Shown: positions 29,103 to 37,464 of the stretch, piece by piece | How positions within the stretch are numbered: position 1 is the first letter of the stretch | How the letters are laid out: the number at the start of each line of letters is the position of its first letter | Source of the DNA: Bifidobacterium pullorum subsp. saeculare | GTDB taxonomy: Bacteria > Actinomycetota > Actinomycetes > Actinomycetales > Bifidobacteriaceae | Assembly: GCF_016899725.1 (NCBI RefSeq) | Contig: NZ_JACLYU010000002.1 | Location: 124,001 to 188,000, forward strand | DNA length: 64,000 nt | Direction: 5' to 3' | Notes under the pieces: generated by a model | What the model saw: only the letters and a program-made list of their open reading frames with translations | The model's database searches: none | What the model was told of the DNA's origin: nothing | Program-made: the position numbers and the translations under genes

Positions 29103-29253
29103 GCGTGTGTCTCCTTGTTCGATTCCTGATGTGCGCGCGTGCGGGACCAGGCCCCGCACGCCCCCTCGCCGGGGGCCGTGGACAGGCCGTCAGCGGCCAA
29201 ATGACGCCGTTCCGCGGCAGGGGTGTGTCTCAACGTCACCGTAACCTCAAAGC

Positions 29254-29877
29254 ATGACATGGAACCCGTTCAAGAAGAAGGACGAGGCGCAACGGCCCGT
29301 CGCGGCGGACGCCCCGGCCCCCAAGGCCGATCCGAACGCGGGCAAGGGCCGGCCCACCCCCAAGATGAAGGCCGCGCAGGCGCAGAACCTGCGCCCGCTG
29401 GTGCCGCTTGACCGCAAGGCAAGCGCGAAGGCCGCCAGGAAGCGCCTGCGCGAGAAGGAGAACCTGCAGTACGAGGCGATGCAGAAGGGCGACCTGCGCC
29501 ATATGCCGCGCGCCGAGCAGCTGCCGTGGCGCATCTACATCCGCGACTACGTGGACGCCCGCTTCAACCTCGGCGAGTACTTCATCCCGGTGGCGTTCAT
29601 CATCCTCATCGGCTCGATGCTCATCACCACCGTGGTGGCCAACCCGTATGTGTCGATGGGCCTCATGCTGCTCATGTACGCCTATCTCATCGCCGTCATC
29701 ATCGACATTGTGGTGATGTGGCGCAAGCTCAAGAAGAAGCTCGTCGCCAAGTTCGGCGAGGTCTCCGTGGCCAAGGGCTCGCGCTCCGCCTCCTACGCGT
29801 GGAGCCGCGCGATCCAGATGCGCCGCTGGCGCCTGCCCAAGCCCCGCGAGAAGAAGCGCGGACACTTCCCCGAGTGA
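29254..29877 (+). CDS. DUF3043-like small membrane protein
   Basis: The 207-residue protein has a charged Lys/Ala/Pro-rich cytoplasmic N-terminus, a conserved middle (PWRIYIRDYVDARFNLGEYFIPVAF), two adjacent hydrophobic helices (about residues 110-130 and 135-155), and a basic C-terminal tail. This matches actinobacterial DUF3043 proteins of unknown function. A TAACCT box at 29242-29247, six bases before the ATG, suggests a leaderless transcript. A strong terminator follows at 29903. Confidence 0.85.
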   Translation: MTWNPFKKKDEAQRPVAADAPAPKADPNAGKGRPTPKMKAAQAQNLRPLVPLDRKASAKAARKRLREKENLQYEAMQKGDLRHMPRAEQLPWRIYIRDYVDARFNLGEYFIPVAFIILIGSMLITTVVANPYVSMGLMLLMYAYLIAVIIDIVVMWRKLKKKLVAKFGEVSVAKGSRSASYAWSRAIQMRRWRLPKPREKKRGHFPE

Positions 29878-29902
29878 CCCGGAGCACTCCGCGACCCATC
29901 CC

Positions 29903-29932
29903 AAGCCCCTCGCCCATGCGAGGGGCTTTTGT
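29903..29932 (+). terminator. Rho-independent terminator after the DUF3043-like gene
   Basis: Perfect 11-bp arms (29903-29913 and 29918-29928) with a CCAT loop are followed by TTTTGTTAT. Confidence 0.88.
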
Positions 29933-29990
29933 TATATCGTCCGCCGCCTACGATGGAAGTCCGACCTCACCCGCACCGAAGGAGGGCATC

Positions 29991-31523
29991 ATGACCGAGG
30001 CACACGAGACGACACGCCTGACATTCGACCTGGCCATCATCGGAGCAGGCCCGGGCGGCTACGCCGCCGCCCTGCGCGCGGCCGAACTGGGATTGACGGT
30101 CGCGTTGGTCGAACGCGACGCCACGCTGGGCGGCACCTGCCTCAACCGCGGATGCATCCCCTCGAAGGCGCTCATCACCGCCTCCCACACCATCGACACC
30201 GCGCACCGGGCGTCCGAACTGGGCGTCAACACCACGGTGGAGGGCATCGACTACGTCAAGCTGCGTGACTGGCGCCTGCACGTCGTGGACACCATGACCA
30301 AGGGCCTGGCCGGACTGGTCGCCCACCGCGGCATCGTGGTGTTTCGCGCCGAGGCGGCGCTGGCCGCGGGTGCGGCCGGGCAGTCCGCGCCGCGCGAGGT
30401 GCGCCTCTCCCCCGCCCCCGGCCAGACGCAGGTGCTGCGCTACGACAAGGCGGAGGAGCCGCGGGAGCAGGGCGAGGCCCTGACGATCGCGGCGCGCGAC
30501 GTGGTGCTGGCGATGGGCGCGCGCCCCCGCCCACTGCCGGGCATTCCGTTCCGCGGCGCGCTCATCGACTCCACGCAGGCGCTGGAGCTCGACGAATTCC
30601 CCTCCAGCGCCGTGGTCATCGGCGCGGGCGCCGTGGCGATCGAATTCGCCTCGATGTGGAACGCGGCCGGCGTGGACGTCACGCTGCTCATCCGCAAGGA
30701 CCGCGTGCTGTCGGGCTGGGACCGGCGCACCGGCGTCACGCTCACCCGCGAGCTCAAGCGCCTGGGGGTCGCCGTGGTGACGAACACGGCGGTCACCGGC
30801 GTGGACACCGGCATGAACCTCGGCGCCACCGTGCGCTACACGCGCCGCGGCGAGGACGGCGAACGGGAGGTCTACGGCGAGATCGTGCTCGCCGCCATCG
30901 GCCGCGATCCGGTCACCGACGCCGCCTGGCTGGCCGACGCCGGCGTGGAGGTCGGCGGGCGCGGCCATATCGCCACCGACGCGCTGGGGCGCACGTCCTC
31001 GCCGCATGTGTGGGCGGTGGGCGACGTGACCGCCGGCCACGCGCTCGCGCACCGCGCCTTCGAGCAGGGCGTGACGGTGGCGGAGGCCATCGCCGGGCTC
31101 GACCCCAAGCCGGTGGACGAGGAGACGGTGCCGCAGATCGTGTTCTCCTCCCCCGAGGCCGCGTCCGTGGGCCTGACCGCCGCGGAGGCGAAGGGACGGG
31201 AGTATCTGGCCGATGTGACGGAGACCTCGTTCCCGATGATGGGCAACGCGCGCATGCTGATGACCGGCGCGGGCGGTTCGCTGTCCGTCGTCTCCGGCCG
31301 CTACGTGGGGCCGGACGCGCCCGCCGACGGCCGGCCGGTGGTGCTGGGCGTGCACATCGTGGCCCCGGTGGCCTCCGACCTCATCGCGGAGGCGGAGCAG
31401 CTGGTCGGCAACCGGGTGCCGCTGTCCGAGGCGGCCCGGCTCATCCACCCCCACCCCACGTTCAGCGAGACGCTAGGCGAGGCGCTGCTCAAGGCGGACA
31501 GGCGCCCATTGCACACCCGGTGA
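29991..31523 (+). CDS. lpd: Dihydrolipoyl dehydrogenase (E3-type flavoprotein)
   Basis: This is a 510-residue FAD/NAD pyridine-nucleotide-disulfide oxidoreductase. FAD motif GAGPGGYAAALRAAELG is at the N-terminus. The redox disulfide is Cys50/Cys55 in GGTCLNRGCIPSK. The NAD motif is VVIGAGAVAIEFASMW, and the C-terminal active-site sequence is HPHPTFSE. Two short insertions (about residues 127-165) make it longer than the usual 460-470. ATG 29991 has a perfect AAGGAGG site. No E1 or E2 partner is near; bifidobacteria are thought to lack a pyruvate dehydrogenase complex, so the physiological partner is unclear. Confidence 0.92.
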   Translation: MTEAHETTRLTFDLAIIGAGPGGYAAALRAAELGLTVALVERDATLGGTCLNRGCIPSKALITASHTIDTAHRASELGVNTTVEGIDYVKLRDWRLHVVDTMTKGLAGLVAHRGIVVFRAEAALAAGAAGQSAPREVRLSPAPGQTQVLRYDKAEEPREQGEALTIAARDVVLAMGARPRPLPGIPFRGALIDSTQALELDEFPSSAVVIGAGAVAIEFASMWNAAGVDVTLLIRKDRVLSGWDRRTGVTLTRELKRLGVAVVTNTAVTGVDTGMNLGATVRYTRRGEDGEREVYGEIVLAAIGRDPVTDAAWLADAGVEVGGRGHIATDALGRTSSPHVWAVGDVTAGHALAHRAFEQGVTVAEAIAGLDPKPVDEETVPQIVFSSPEAASVGLTAAEAKGREYLADVTETSFPMMGNARMLMTGAGGSLSVVSGRYVGPDAPADGRPVVLGVHIVAPVASDLIAEAEQLVGNRVPLSEAARLIHPHPTFSETLGEALLKADRRPLHTR

Positions 31524-31570
31524 TACGCTATTGGCCAGTATGTGTTCATTCTGACGCAAGTGAGGACCGC

Positions 31571-32362
31571 ATGGCCGACAAGGACAAGAAGAACAAGAAG
31601 GACCGCAAGCCGAAGCTGTTCAAGCAGATCGCGCAGATCTACGGCTTCACCTACCGCGACGACAAGCAGCTGCCGTTCTGGCTGGCCGGCGCCTTCCTGC
31701 TGCCGATCGTGGTGGAGGTGATCGTCGGCCTCGTGTTCCACTGGAGCGTCATCACCTGGGTGTTCCTGACCATCACCTGCGTGATGCTCGGCCTGCTGCT
31801 CGCCACGATGACGCTCACCCGCCGCGCCGACGCCGTGGGCTTCCGCCAGTTGGAGGGCCGCCCGGGCGCCGCGATCAGCGTGCTCGGCAACGTGTCCAAG
31901 GCCGGCTTCGCGTTCCCGCAGGAGCCGGTGTGGATCGACCCGAAGACCAAAGACATGGTCTGGCGCGGCACCGGCTACAACGGCATCTACCTGCTCGGCG
32001 AGGGCGACCCCGGCCGCGTGGCCAAGGCGATGGACCGCCAGGAGCGCGCCATCAAGGGCGTGACCGCCGGCTCCAGGATCCCGGTGTACCGGATCATGGT
32101 GGGCACCGGCCCCGGCCAGGTGCGCCTGAAGAACGTGCGCAAGGCCGTCATCAAGCAGAAGAGCTACACGCCGTTGCATCACAAGCACGCCTGGATGGAC
32201 AAGATCCACGGCCGCACGCGCTTCGTGCTCACCAAAACCGAGCTGGCCGTGCTCAACGAGCGTCTGCGCACCCTGCAGACCAAGAACGGATTCGGCGTGC
32301 CCAAGGGCATCGATCCGACGCATCCGCAGAAGGTCAGCCGCCGTGCGATGCGCGGCCGCTGA
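31571..32362 (+). CDS. DUF4191-like membrane protein
   Basis: The 263-residue protein begins with a strongly basic segment (MADKDKKNKKDRKPKLF) and has two hydrophobic helices (about residues 40-60 and 65-85). A roughly 170-residue soluble domain follows with RIPVYRIMVGTGPGQV and a basic end. The pattern matches actinobacterial DUF4191 proteins of unknown function that are often found near lipoate-related genes, in keeping with the dihydrolipoyl dehydrogenase gene 48 bp upstream. That link is an inference. Confidence 0.82.
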   Translation: MADKDKKNKKDRKPKLFKQIAQIYGFTYRDDKQLPFWLAGAFLLPIVVEVIVGLVFHWSVITWVFLTITCVMLGLLLATMTLTRRADAVGFRQLEGRPGAAISVLGNVSKAGFAFPQEPVWIDPKTKDMVWRGTGYNGIYLLGEGDPGRVAKAMDRQERAIKGVTAGSRIPVYRIMVGTGPGQVRLKNVRKAVIKQKSYTPLHHKHAWMDKIHGRTRFVLTKTELAVLNERLRTLQTKNGFGVPKGIDPTHPQKVSRRAMRGR

Positions 32363-32380
32363 CCCACGGTCCCTCACCAG

Positions 32381-32417
32381 GAAGGCCCCGTGCGCTATGA
32401 TGGCGCACGGGGCCTTC
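32381..32417. terminator. Bidirectional terminator between convergent genes
   Basis: Perfect 15-bp arms (32381-32395 and 32403-32417) with a 7-nt loop lie between the DUF4191-like gene and the copper operon, which converge here. Confidence 0.85.
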
Positions 32418-32457
32418 CCGTTATCGGTCCGCCGGCCTTACGGCCGGCGGCGCGGAC

Positions 32458-32670
32458 TCACTGGACGGACGTCACCTCGTAGCCGGCGTCGGCGACGGCG
32501 GCCGTGATCTGGGCGTCGGTCACCTCCGGCGGCACGTCGAGCGTGGCGGACTTGCCCTCCAGGCTCACCTGCACGCCGCTGGCGCCGGGCAGCGACTCCA
32601 GCGCGCGCGTGACATGCTTGACGCAGTTGCCGCAGGTCATGCCTTCGATGGCGAGGGTTTTCATGGTCAT
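32458..32670 (-). CDS. copZ: CopZ-like copper chaperone made from an internal start within copA
   Basis: These 70 residues form a complete heavy-metal-associated domain with the CxxC of copper chaperones (IEGMTCGNCVKHV). The ATG at 32670 is preceded by AAGGAGGAACT, one of the best Shine-Dalgarno sequences in the window. The frame is the same as copA, with no stop between them. Both a fused and a free chaperone can therefore be produced. E. coli also makes a free chaperone from copA, but by frameshifting at the 5' end. The separate product is an inference from the ribosome site and domain boundary. Confidence 0.7.
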   Translation of the reverse strand: MTMKTLAIEGMTCGNCVKHVTRALESLPGASGVQVSLEGKSATLDVPPEVTDAQITAAVADAGYEVTSVQ

Positions 32671-35085
32671 AGTTCCTCCTTGTTCGGTTGGTTGGGTGGA
32701 AGTGATGGCGGGAGCCGCGATCGTGGTCTGCGCCACCGGTCCGGGCCCGCCGGCGTCCACTGCCGTGGCCTCGGACGCCGCGGCGTCGCGGCGCGGCTTG
32801 AACAGGCGCAGGCGCAGCGCGTTGCCGACGACGAACACCGAGCTGAAGCCCATGGCCAGCGCGGCGACCATCGGGCTCATCCTCAGGCCGAACGCGGCGA
32901 AGCAGCCGGCGGCGATCGGGATCGCGATGACGTTGTAGCAGAACGCCCAGAACAGGTTCTCCTTGATGTTGCAGATCGTGGCGCGGCTCAGGTCGATCGC
33001 GGCCGGCACGTCGCCCAGGTCGCTGCGCATGAGCACGATGTCGGCGGATTCCATCGCCACGTCGGTGCCCGCGCCGATGGCCAGGCCCACGTCCGCGCGC
33101 ACCAGCGCGGGCGCGTCGTTGACGCCGTCGCCGACCATGGCGACCGTGCCGCCGGCCTCCTGCAGGCGGCGCACCTCGTGTTCCTTGTCCTGCGGCAGCA
33201 CGCCGGCCACGACCCGGTCGACGCCGGCCTGCCGGCCGATGGCGCGCGCGGTGCGTTCGTTGTCGCCGGTGAGCATGACCACGTCGAGTCCCATCGCCTT
33301 GAGGCGGGCGATGGCGGCGCGGCTCGTCGGCTTGAGCGTGTCGGCCAGGGCGATCAGGCCGACCAGCCGGCCGTCGGCCGCGAAGCACAGCGGCGTCTTG
33401 CCGTCCTGCGCCAGCGTGTCCGCGAGGGTCTGCGCCTCGCCGAGTACCACGCCGGCCTCGCGCAGCATCGTCGGGTTGCCGCCCAGGCAATCCCGGCCGT
33501 CGACGCGGGCGCGCACGCCCCGGCCCGCCACCTGCGCGAAGCCTTCGGCGGGCAGCGTCTCCAGGCCGCGGCGCCGGGCCTCGGCCACGATGGCGCGGGC
33601 GAGCGGATGCTCGGAGGGCAGCTCCAGGGAGGCGGCGAGGCGCAGCAAGCCGTCAGCGTCCTGGCCGGCCACGCAGGCCACGTCGGTGACGCGGGGCTCG
33701 CCCTTGGTGATCGTGCCGGTTTTGTCAAGCACGACGGTGGTCACGTCATGCGCGGTCTGCAACGCCTCGGCGGATTTGACGAGGATGCCGTTGGCGGCGC
33801 CGCGGCCGGTCCCCACCATGATCGCGGTGGGCGTGGCCAGGCCGAGCGCGCACGGGCAGGAGACGACGAGCACGGCCACGGCACTGCCCAGCGCCGTTCC
33901 GACCGAGGCGCCCAGCGCCAGCCAGACGACGGCGGTGACGATGGCGATGGCGATGACCACAGGCACGAACACGCCGGCCACCTTGTCGGCGAGGCGGGCG
34001 ATCGGCGCCTTCGAGCTCGTCGCCTCGTCCACCAGGCGGATGATCTGCGCGAGCGCCGTGTCGTCGCCGACCTTGTCGGCGCGCAGCACGAACCAGCCGC
34101 TGCGCACGATGGTGGCGCCGATCGCTGTGTCGCCCACGGCCTTGTCCACGGGCACGGATTCGCCGGTCAGCGCGGATTCGTCCACGGCGGCGGCGCCCTC
34201 GAGCACCGTGCCGTCCACGGGCACGGATTCGCCGGTGCGCACGACGATCCGGTCGCCGGGGCGCACGCTGGCGGCGGGCACCTGCGTCTCGACGCCATCG
34301 CGCAGCACGGTGGCCGTGCGCGGGCGCAGGTCGAGCAGCGCGTCGACCGCGGCGGTCGTGCGGCCCTTGGCCCGGGCCTCGAAGGTCTTGCCCAGCGTGA
34401 TCAGCGCGAGAATCGTGCCGGCGCCTTCGAAGTACAGGTCGTGGGAGGCGTGCGCGGCCGTGGCCAGGTCGCCCTGGCCGAGCGCGGCGGCCATGCGGTA
34501 CAGGGTGGCCACGCTGTAGAGCACGGAGGCGCCGGCGCCGAGCGCCACCAGCGCGTCCATGTTCGGGCTCAGATGCAGCAGCGAGCGAAACCCGCCCGTG
34601 AAGTACTTGGCGTTGACGGCGAGCACCGGCAGGAGCAGCAGCAGCTCGGTCAGCGCGGCCGTCATCATGCCCGCGTCGCCGGCGAACACGGGCGGCAGCG
34701 GCCAGCCCATCATGCGGCCCATCGCCAGGTAGAACAGCGGCACGGCGAAGCCGAACGACCAGGCGACGCGGCGCAGCATGGCCCGGTATTCGCGCCTGGC
34801 CCGCGCCGACGGCGTGTCCTGGCCGTCCACGGCGGAGGCGGCGGGCGTCCCGGCGGCGGCATCGGCCGGCGCGTGGACCGGCGAGGCGCCATAGCCGGCC
34901 TTGTCGACGGCGGCGACGATGCGTGCGTCGTCCGCCACATCGGCGTCATAGTCGACGACCATGGTGTTCTTGAGCAGGTTGACCGACACCTGCGTGACGC
35001 CGGGCAGCGAGCCCACCGCCTTCTCGACGTTCGCCTGGCAGGCCGCGCAGGTCATGCCGGTCACGTCATACTGTCCCTGGGTCAT
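32458..35085 (-). CDS. copA: Copper-exporting P1B-ATPase with an in-frame C-terminal CopZ domain
   Basis: This 875-residue copper pump exports Cu(I) across the membrane. An N-terminal heavy-metal domain (GMTCAACQ, Cys13/Cys16) is followed by paired helices, the actuator TGES, the transmembrane CPC (VVSCPCALGLATP), phosphorylation Asp454 in DKTGT, and GDGVND. After the last helix and about 45 linker residues, a second heavy-metal domain (GMTCGNC) is joined without a stop codon. A strong internal AAGGAGG-ATG lies at the junction. ATG 35085 is chosen from its GGAAGG site. The start overlaps the end of the Rrf2 gene by 20 bp, so the two are coupled. Confidence 0.93.
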   Translation of the reverse strand: MTQGQYDVTGMTCAACQANVEKAVGSLPGVTQVSVNLLKNTMVVDYDADVADDARIVAAVDKAGYGASPVHAPADAAAGTPAASAVDGQDTPSARARREYRAMLRRVAWSFGFAVPLFYLAMGRMMGWPLPPVFAGDAGMMTAALTELLLLLPVLAVNAKYFTGGFRSLLHLSPNMDALVALGAGASVLYSVATLYRMAAALGQGDLATAAHASHDLYFEGAGTILALITLGKTFEARAKGRTTAAVDALLDLRPRTATVLRDGVETQVPAASVRPGDRIVVRTGESVPVDGTVLEGAAAVDESALTGESVPVDKAVGDTAIGATIVRSGWFVLRADKVGDDTALAQIIRLVDEATSSKAPIARLADKVAGVFVPVVIAIAIVTAVVWLALGASVGTALGSAVAVLVVSCPCALGLATPTAIMVGTGRGAANGILVKSAEALQTAHDVTTVVLDKTGTITKGEPRVTDVACVAGQDADGLLRLAASLELPSEHPLARAIVAEARRRGLETLPAEGFAQVAGRGVRARVDGRDCLGGNPTMLREAGVVLGEAQTLADTLAQDGKTPLCFAADGRLVGLIALADTLKPTSRAAIARLKAMGLDVVMLTGDNERTARAIGRQAGVDRVVAGVLPQDKEHEVRRLQEAGGTVAMVGDGVNDAPALVRADVGLAIGAGTDVAMESADIVLMRSDLGDVPAAIDLSRATICNIKENLFWAFCYNVIAIPIAAGCFAAFGLRMSPMVAALAMGFSSVFVVGNALRLRLFKPRRDAAASEATAVDAGGPGPVAQTTIAAPAITSTQPTEQGGTMTMKTLAIEGMTCGNCVKHVTRALESLPGASGVQVSLEGKSATLDVPPEVTDAQITAAVADAGYEVTSVQ

Positions 35086-35614
35086 CACCCATTCCTTCCT
35101 TCTTATCTTGCGGCGTCCGGCCGGCGGCGCCCTGGCCGCAGGCCGGCGACCCACACCGGCCGCGGCACGGGCAGACGGCCGGATCGCACCGGCAGTCCCC
35201 GTCGCAACGGAACCGGTCCATCACATCGCTCAGCGACAGCGAGGCCATGGCCCCTTCGGCCGCCTGCTGCACCTCGGCGAAGCAGTCCCCCACCGCATGC
35301 TGGATGCACATGCCGACCCCGCATTCGGGATTGATCTGCGTGTCCTCGTGCAGCAGCGGGGTCTGCCCCTGCACGGCGCGGTACACGTCCAGCAGGCTGA
35401 TCCGGTCGAGCGGACGGGTCAGCCGCGGCGCGGCCTGGCCGCGTGTGCAGGCCAGCAGACCGCCGCGGCGCAGCGCCGACATGAGCTGGCGCACATACGA
35501 GGGGTGCGTGCTCACGCTCGCCGCGATGGCGGCGCTACTCAGGTCGCCGCCCGGGTCCACGGCGATGAACAGCAGCACGTGGATCGCGTCGCTCAGCCGC
35601 GTGGAACACCGCAT
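35066..35614 (-). CDS. Rrf2-family regulator with a cysteine-rich C-terminal tail
   Basis: The 182-residue protein has an Rrf2 winged helix at residues 1-80. A cysteine trio at 98, 103 and 111 ([16 protein letters not shown]) sits where Rrf2 proteins bind an iron-sulfur cluster. Residues 137-159 add seven more cysteines ([18 protein letters not shown], then one more), a metallothionein-like segment not usual for the family. It overlaps copA by 20 bp and is first in the copper operon, so it may sense copper or cluster damage and control the operon. The ATG at 35614 has AGGAGG just upstream. Confidence 0.88.
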   Translation of the reverse strand: MRCSTRLSDAIHVLLFIAVDPGGDLSSAAIAASVSTHPSYVRQLMSALRRGGLLACTRGQAAPRLTRPLDRISLLDVYRAVQGQTPLLHEDTQINPECGVGMCIQHAVGDCFAEVQQAAEGAMASLSLSDVMDRFRCDGDCRCDPAVCPCRGRCGSPACGQGAAGRTPQDKKEGMGDDPGTV

Positions 35615-35663
35615 CCGCTCCTCCTGATTCCCCTGCGCGGGGCCCTTCCGGACGCCGGCATGG

Positions 35664-35682
35664 TGTTAGTTTTCCCATAACA
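35664..35682. promoter_or_regulatory. Inverted repeat in the Rrf2-copA promoter region
   Basis: TGTTA, nine bases, TAACA forms a symmetric 19-bp site about 50 bp upstream of the Rrf2 start. It is the best operator candidate for this operon. The divergent glnA start is 139 bp away on the other side. Confidence 0.4.
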
Positions 35683-35820
35683 GGTTCGGCCTCCATAGAT
35701 ACTCCAACGACGCGCCTTGCGCAACCGTGCCGAAACATTCCCGTAACCAAACGCGCGTGTGCCCGAAACCGGAAGCCATAGACTTGACCCTCGTAAGCAT
35801 TTCATGAAAGGAGCGGTCCC

Positions 35821-37260
35821 GTGACCGACGAACTCAAGACCAAGGCCGACGCCGAGGCTCTTATCAACAAGGAAGGCGTGGAGTACGTCTCCATTCGCTT
35901 CACCGACCTGATCGGCGTGCAGCAGCACTTCACCGTGCCTGCGAGCGAGTTCCTCAAGGATGCCTTCGACGAGGGCATGCCGTTCGACGGTTCCTCCGTG
36001 CAGGGCTTCCAGGCGATCAACGAGTCCGACATGAAGCTCGTGCCCGACATCACGACCGCGTTCATCGACCCGTTCCGCAAGCACAAGACCCTCGACGTGG
36101 CCTTCTCCATCGTCGACCCGCTGACCGACGAGCCGTACTCGCGCGACCCGCGCCAGGTGGCCGGCAAGGCCGAAGCCTACCTCAAGTCCACCGGCATCGC
36201 CGACACCGCCTCCTTCGCCCCGGAGGCCGAGTTCTTCATCTTCGACAAGGTGCGCTTCGAGAACTCGATGCAGCGCTCCTTCTACGAGGTGGATTCCATC
36301 GAGGCCCCGTGGAACTCCGGCGTGGACACCGAGGAGGACGGCACCCCGAACATCGGCTTCAAGAACCGCGTCAAGCGCGGCTACTTCCCGGTGCCGCCGC
36401 TGGACCACAACCAGGATCTGCGCGACGACATGGTCGCCAACCTGCAGAAGGTCGGCCTGATCCTCGAGCGCAGCCACCACGAGGTGGCGGGCGCCGGCCA
36501 GCAGGAGATCAACTACCGCTTCAACTCGCTGCAGCACGCCGGCGACGACCTCATGAAGTACAAGTACGTCGTGCACGAGACCGCCGCCCTAGCCGGCAAG
36601 TCCGTGACCTTCATGCCCAAGCCGATGGCCGGCGACAACGGCACCGGCATGCACTGCCACCAGTCCCTGTGGAAGGACGGCAAGCCGCTGTTCTACGATG
36701 AGAAGGGCTACGCCGGCCTGTCCGACATCGCCCGCTGGTACATCGGCGGCCTGATCAAGCACTCCTCCTCCGTGCTGGCCTTCACCAACCCGTCGCTGAA
36801 CTCCTACCACCGTCTGGTGCCGGGCTTCGAGGCTCCGGTCAACCTGGTGTACTCGGCCCGCAACCGTTCCGCGGCCATCCGCATCCCGCTGGCTGGCTCC
36901 TCGCCGGCCGCCAAGCGCATCGAGTTCCGCGCCCCGGATCCCTCCTGCAACCCGTTCCTGGCCTTCTCCGCCCAGCTCATGGCTGGCCTGGACGGCATCC
37001 TCAACCACATCGAGCCGCCGGAGCCGGTCGACAAGGACCTCTACGAGCTGCCTCCGGAGGAGCACGCGGGCATCAAGCAGGTGCCGGCCTCCCTCGGCGA
37101 GGCGATGGACGCCCTCGAGGAGGACCACGACTTCCTCACCGCCGGCGACGTGTTCACCGAGGACCTCATCGAGACCTGGCTGGACCTCAAGCGCGGCGAG
37201 ATCGACATGGCCCGCCTGCAGCCCACGCCGCTCGAGTACGAGCTCTACTACCACATCTGA
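35821..37260 (+). CDS. glnA: Glutamine synthetase type I
   Basis: It makes glutamine from glutamate, ammonia and ATP as a dodecamer. Family signatures include [21 protein letters not shown], the ATP-binding [16 protein letters not shown] and the glutamate-binding [13 protein letters not shown]. Tyr408 in [10 protein letters not shown] is in the position adenylylated by GlnE in GSI-beta enzymes, so covalent control is likely. The start is GTG 35821 after GAAAGGAG; length 479 is typical. It is a single gene closed by a strong terminator. Confidence 0.97.
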   Translation: MTDELKTKADAEALINKEGVEYVSIRFTDLIGVQQHFTVPASEFLKDAFDEGMPFDGSSVQGFQAINESDMKLVPDITTAFIDPFRKHKTLDVAFSIVDPLTDEPYSRDPRQVAGKAEAYLKSTGIADTASFAPEAEFFIFDKVRFENSMQRSFYEVDSIEAPWNSGVDTEEDGTPNIGFKNRVKRGYFPVPPLDHNQDLRDDMVANLQKVGLILERSHHEVAGAGQQEINYRFNSLQHAGDDLMKYKYVVHETAALAGKSVTFMPKPMAGDNGTGMHCHQSLWKDGKPLFYDEKGYAGLSDIARWYIGGLIKHSSSVLAFTNPSLNSYHRLVPGFEAPVNLVYSARNRSAAIRIPLAGSSPAAKRIEFRAPDPSCNPFLAFSAQLMAGLDGILNHIEPPEPVDKDLYELPPEEHAGIKQVPASLGEAMDALEEDHDFLTAGDVFTEDLIETWLDLKRGEIDMARLQPTPLEYELYYHI

Positions 37261-37290
37261 CGGTGGCTCCGGCCACGTCGCTGTGACGAT

Positions 37291-37330
37291 GGGAAGGCCC
37301 CGACGCAGTCCGCTGCGTCGGGGCCTTCCC
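37291..37330 (+). terminator. Terminator after glnA
   Basis: Perfect 18-bp arms (37291-37308 and 37313-37330) with a TCCG loop, followed by GTCTCTTGTCTGTCT, lie 31 bp after the stop. Confidence 0.9.
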
Positions 37331-37464
37331 GTCTCTTGTCTGTCTGGTCCGAACATGCGCCGGAGCCGCCAGAACGGTGCGCCGGCGCGGCGGGACCGGC
37401 CTGCGCGGCTAAGCTGAGCTCGGGGCGTCGCCCACGGGGGCGCGCCATGCACCAGGAGGTTGCC

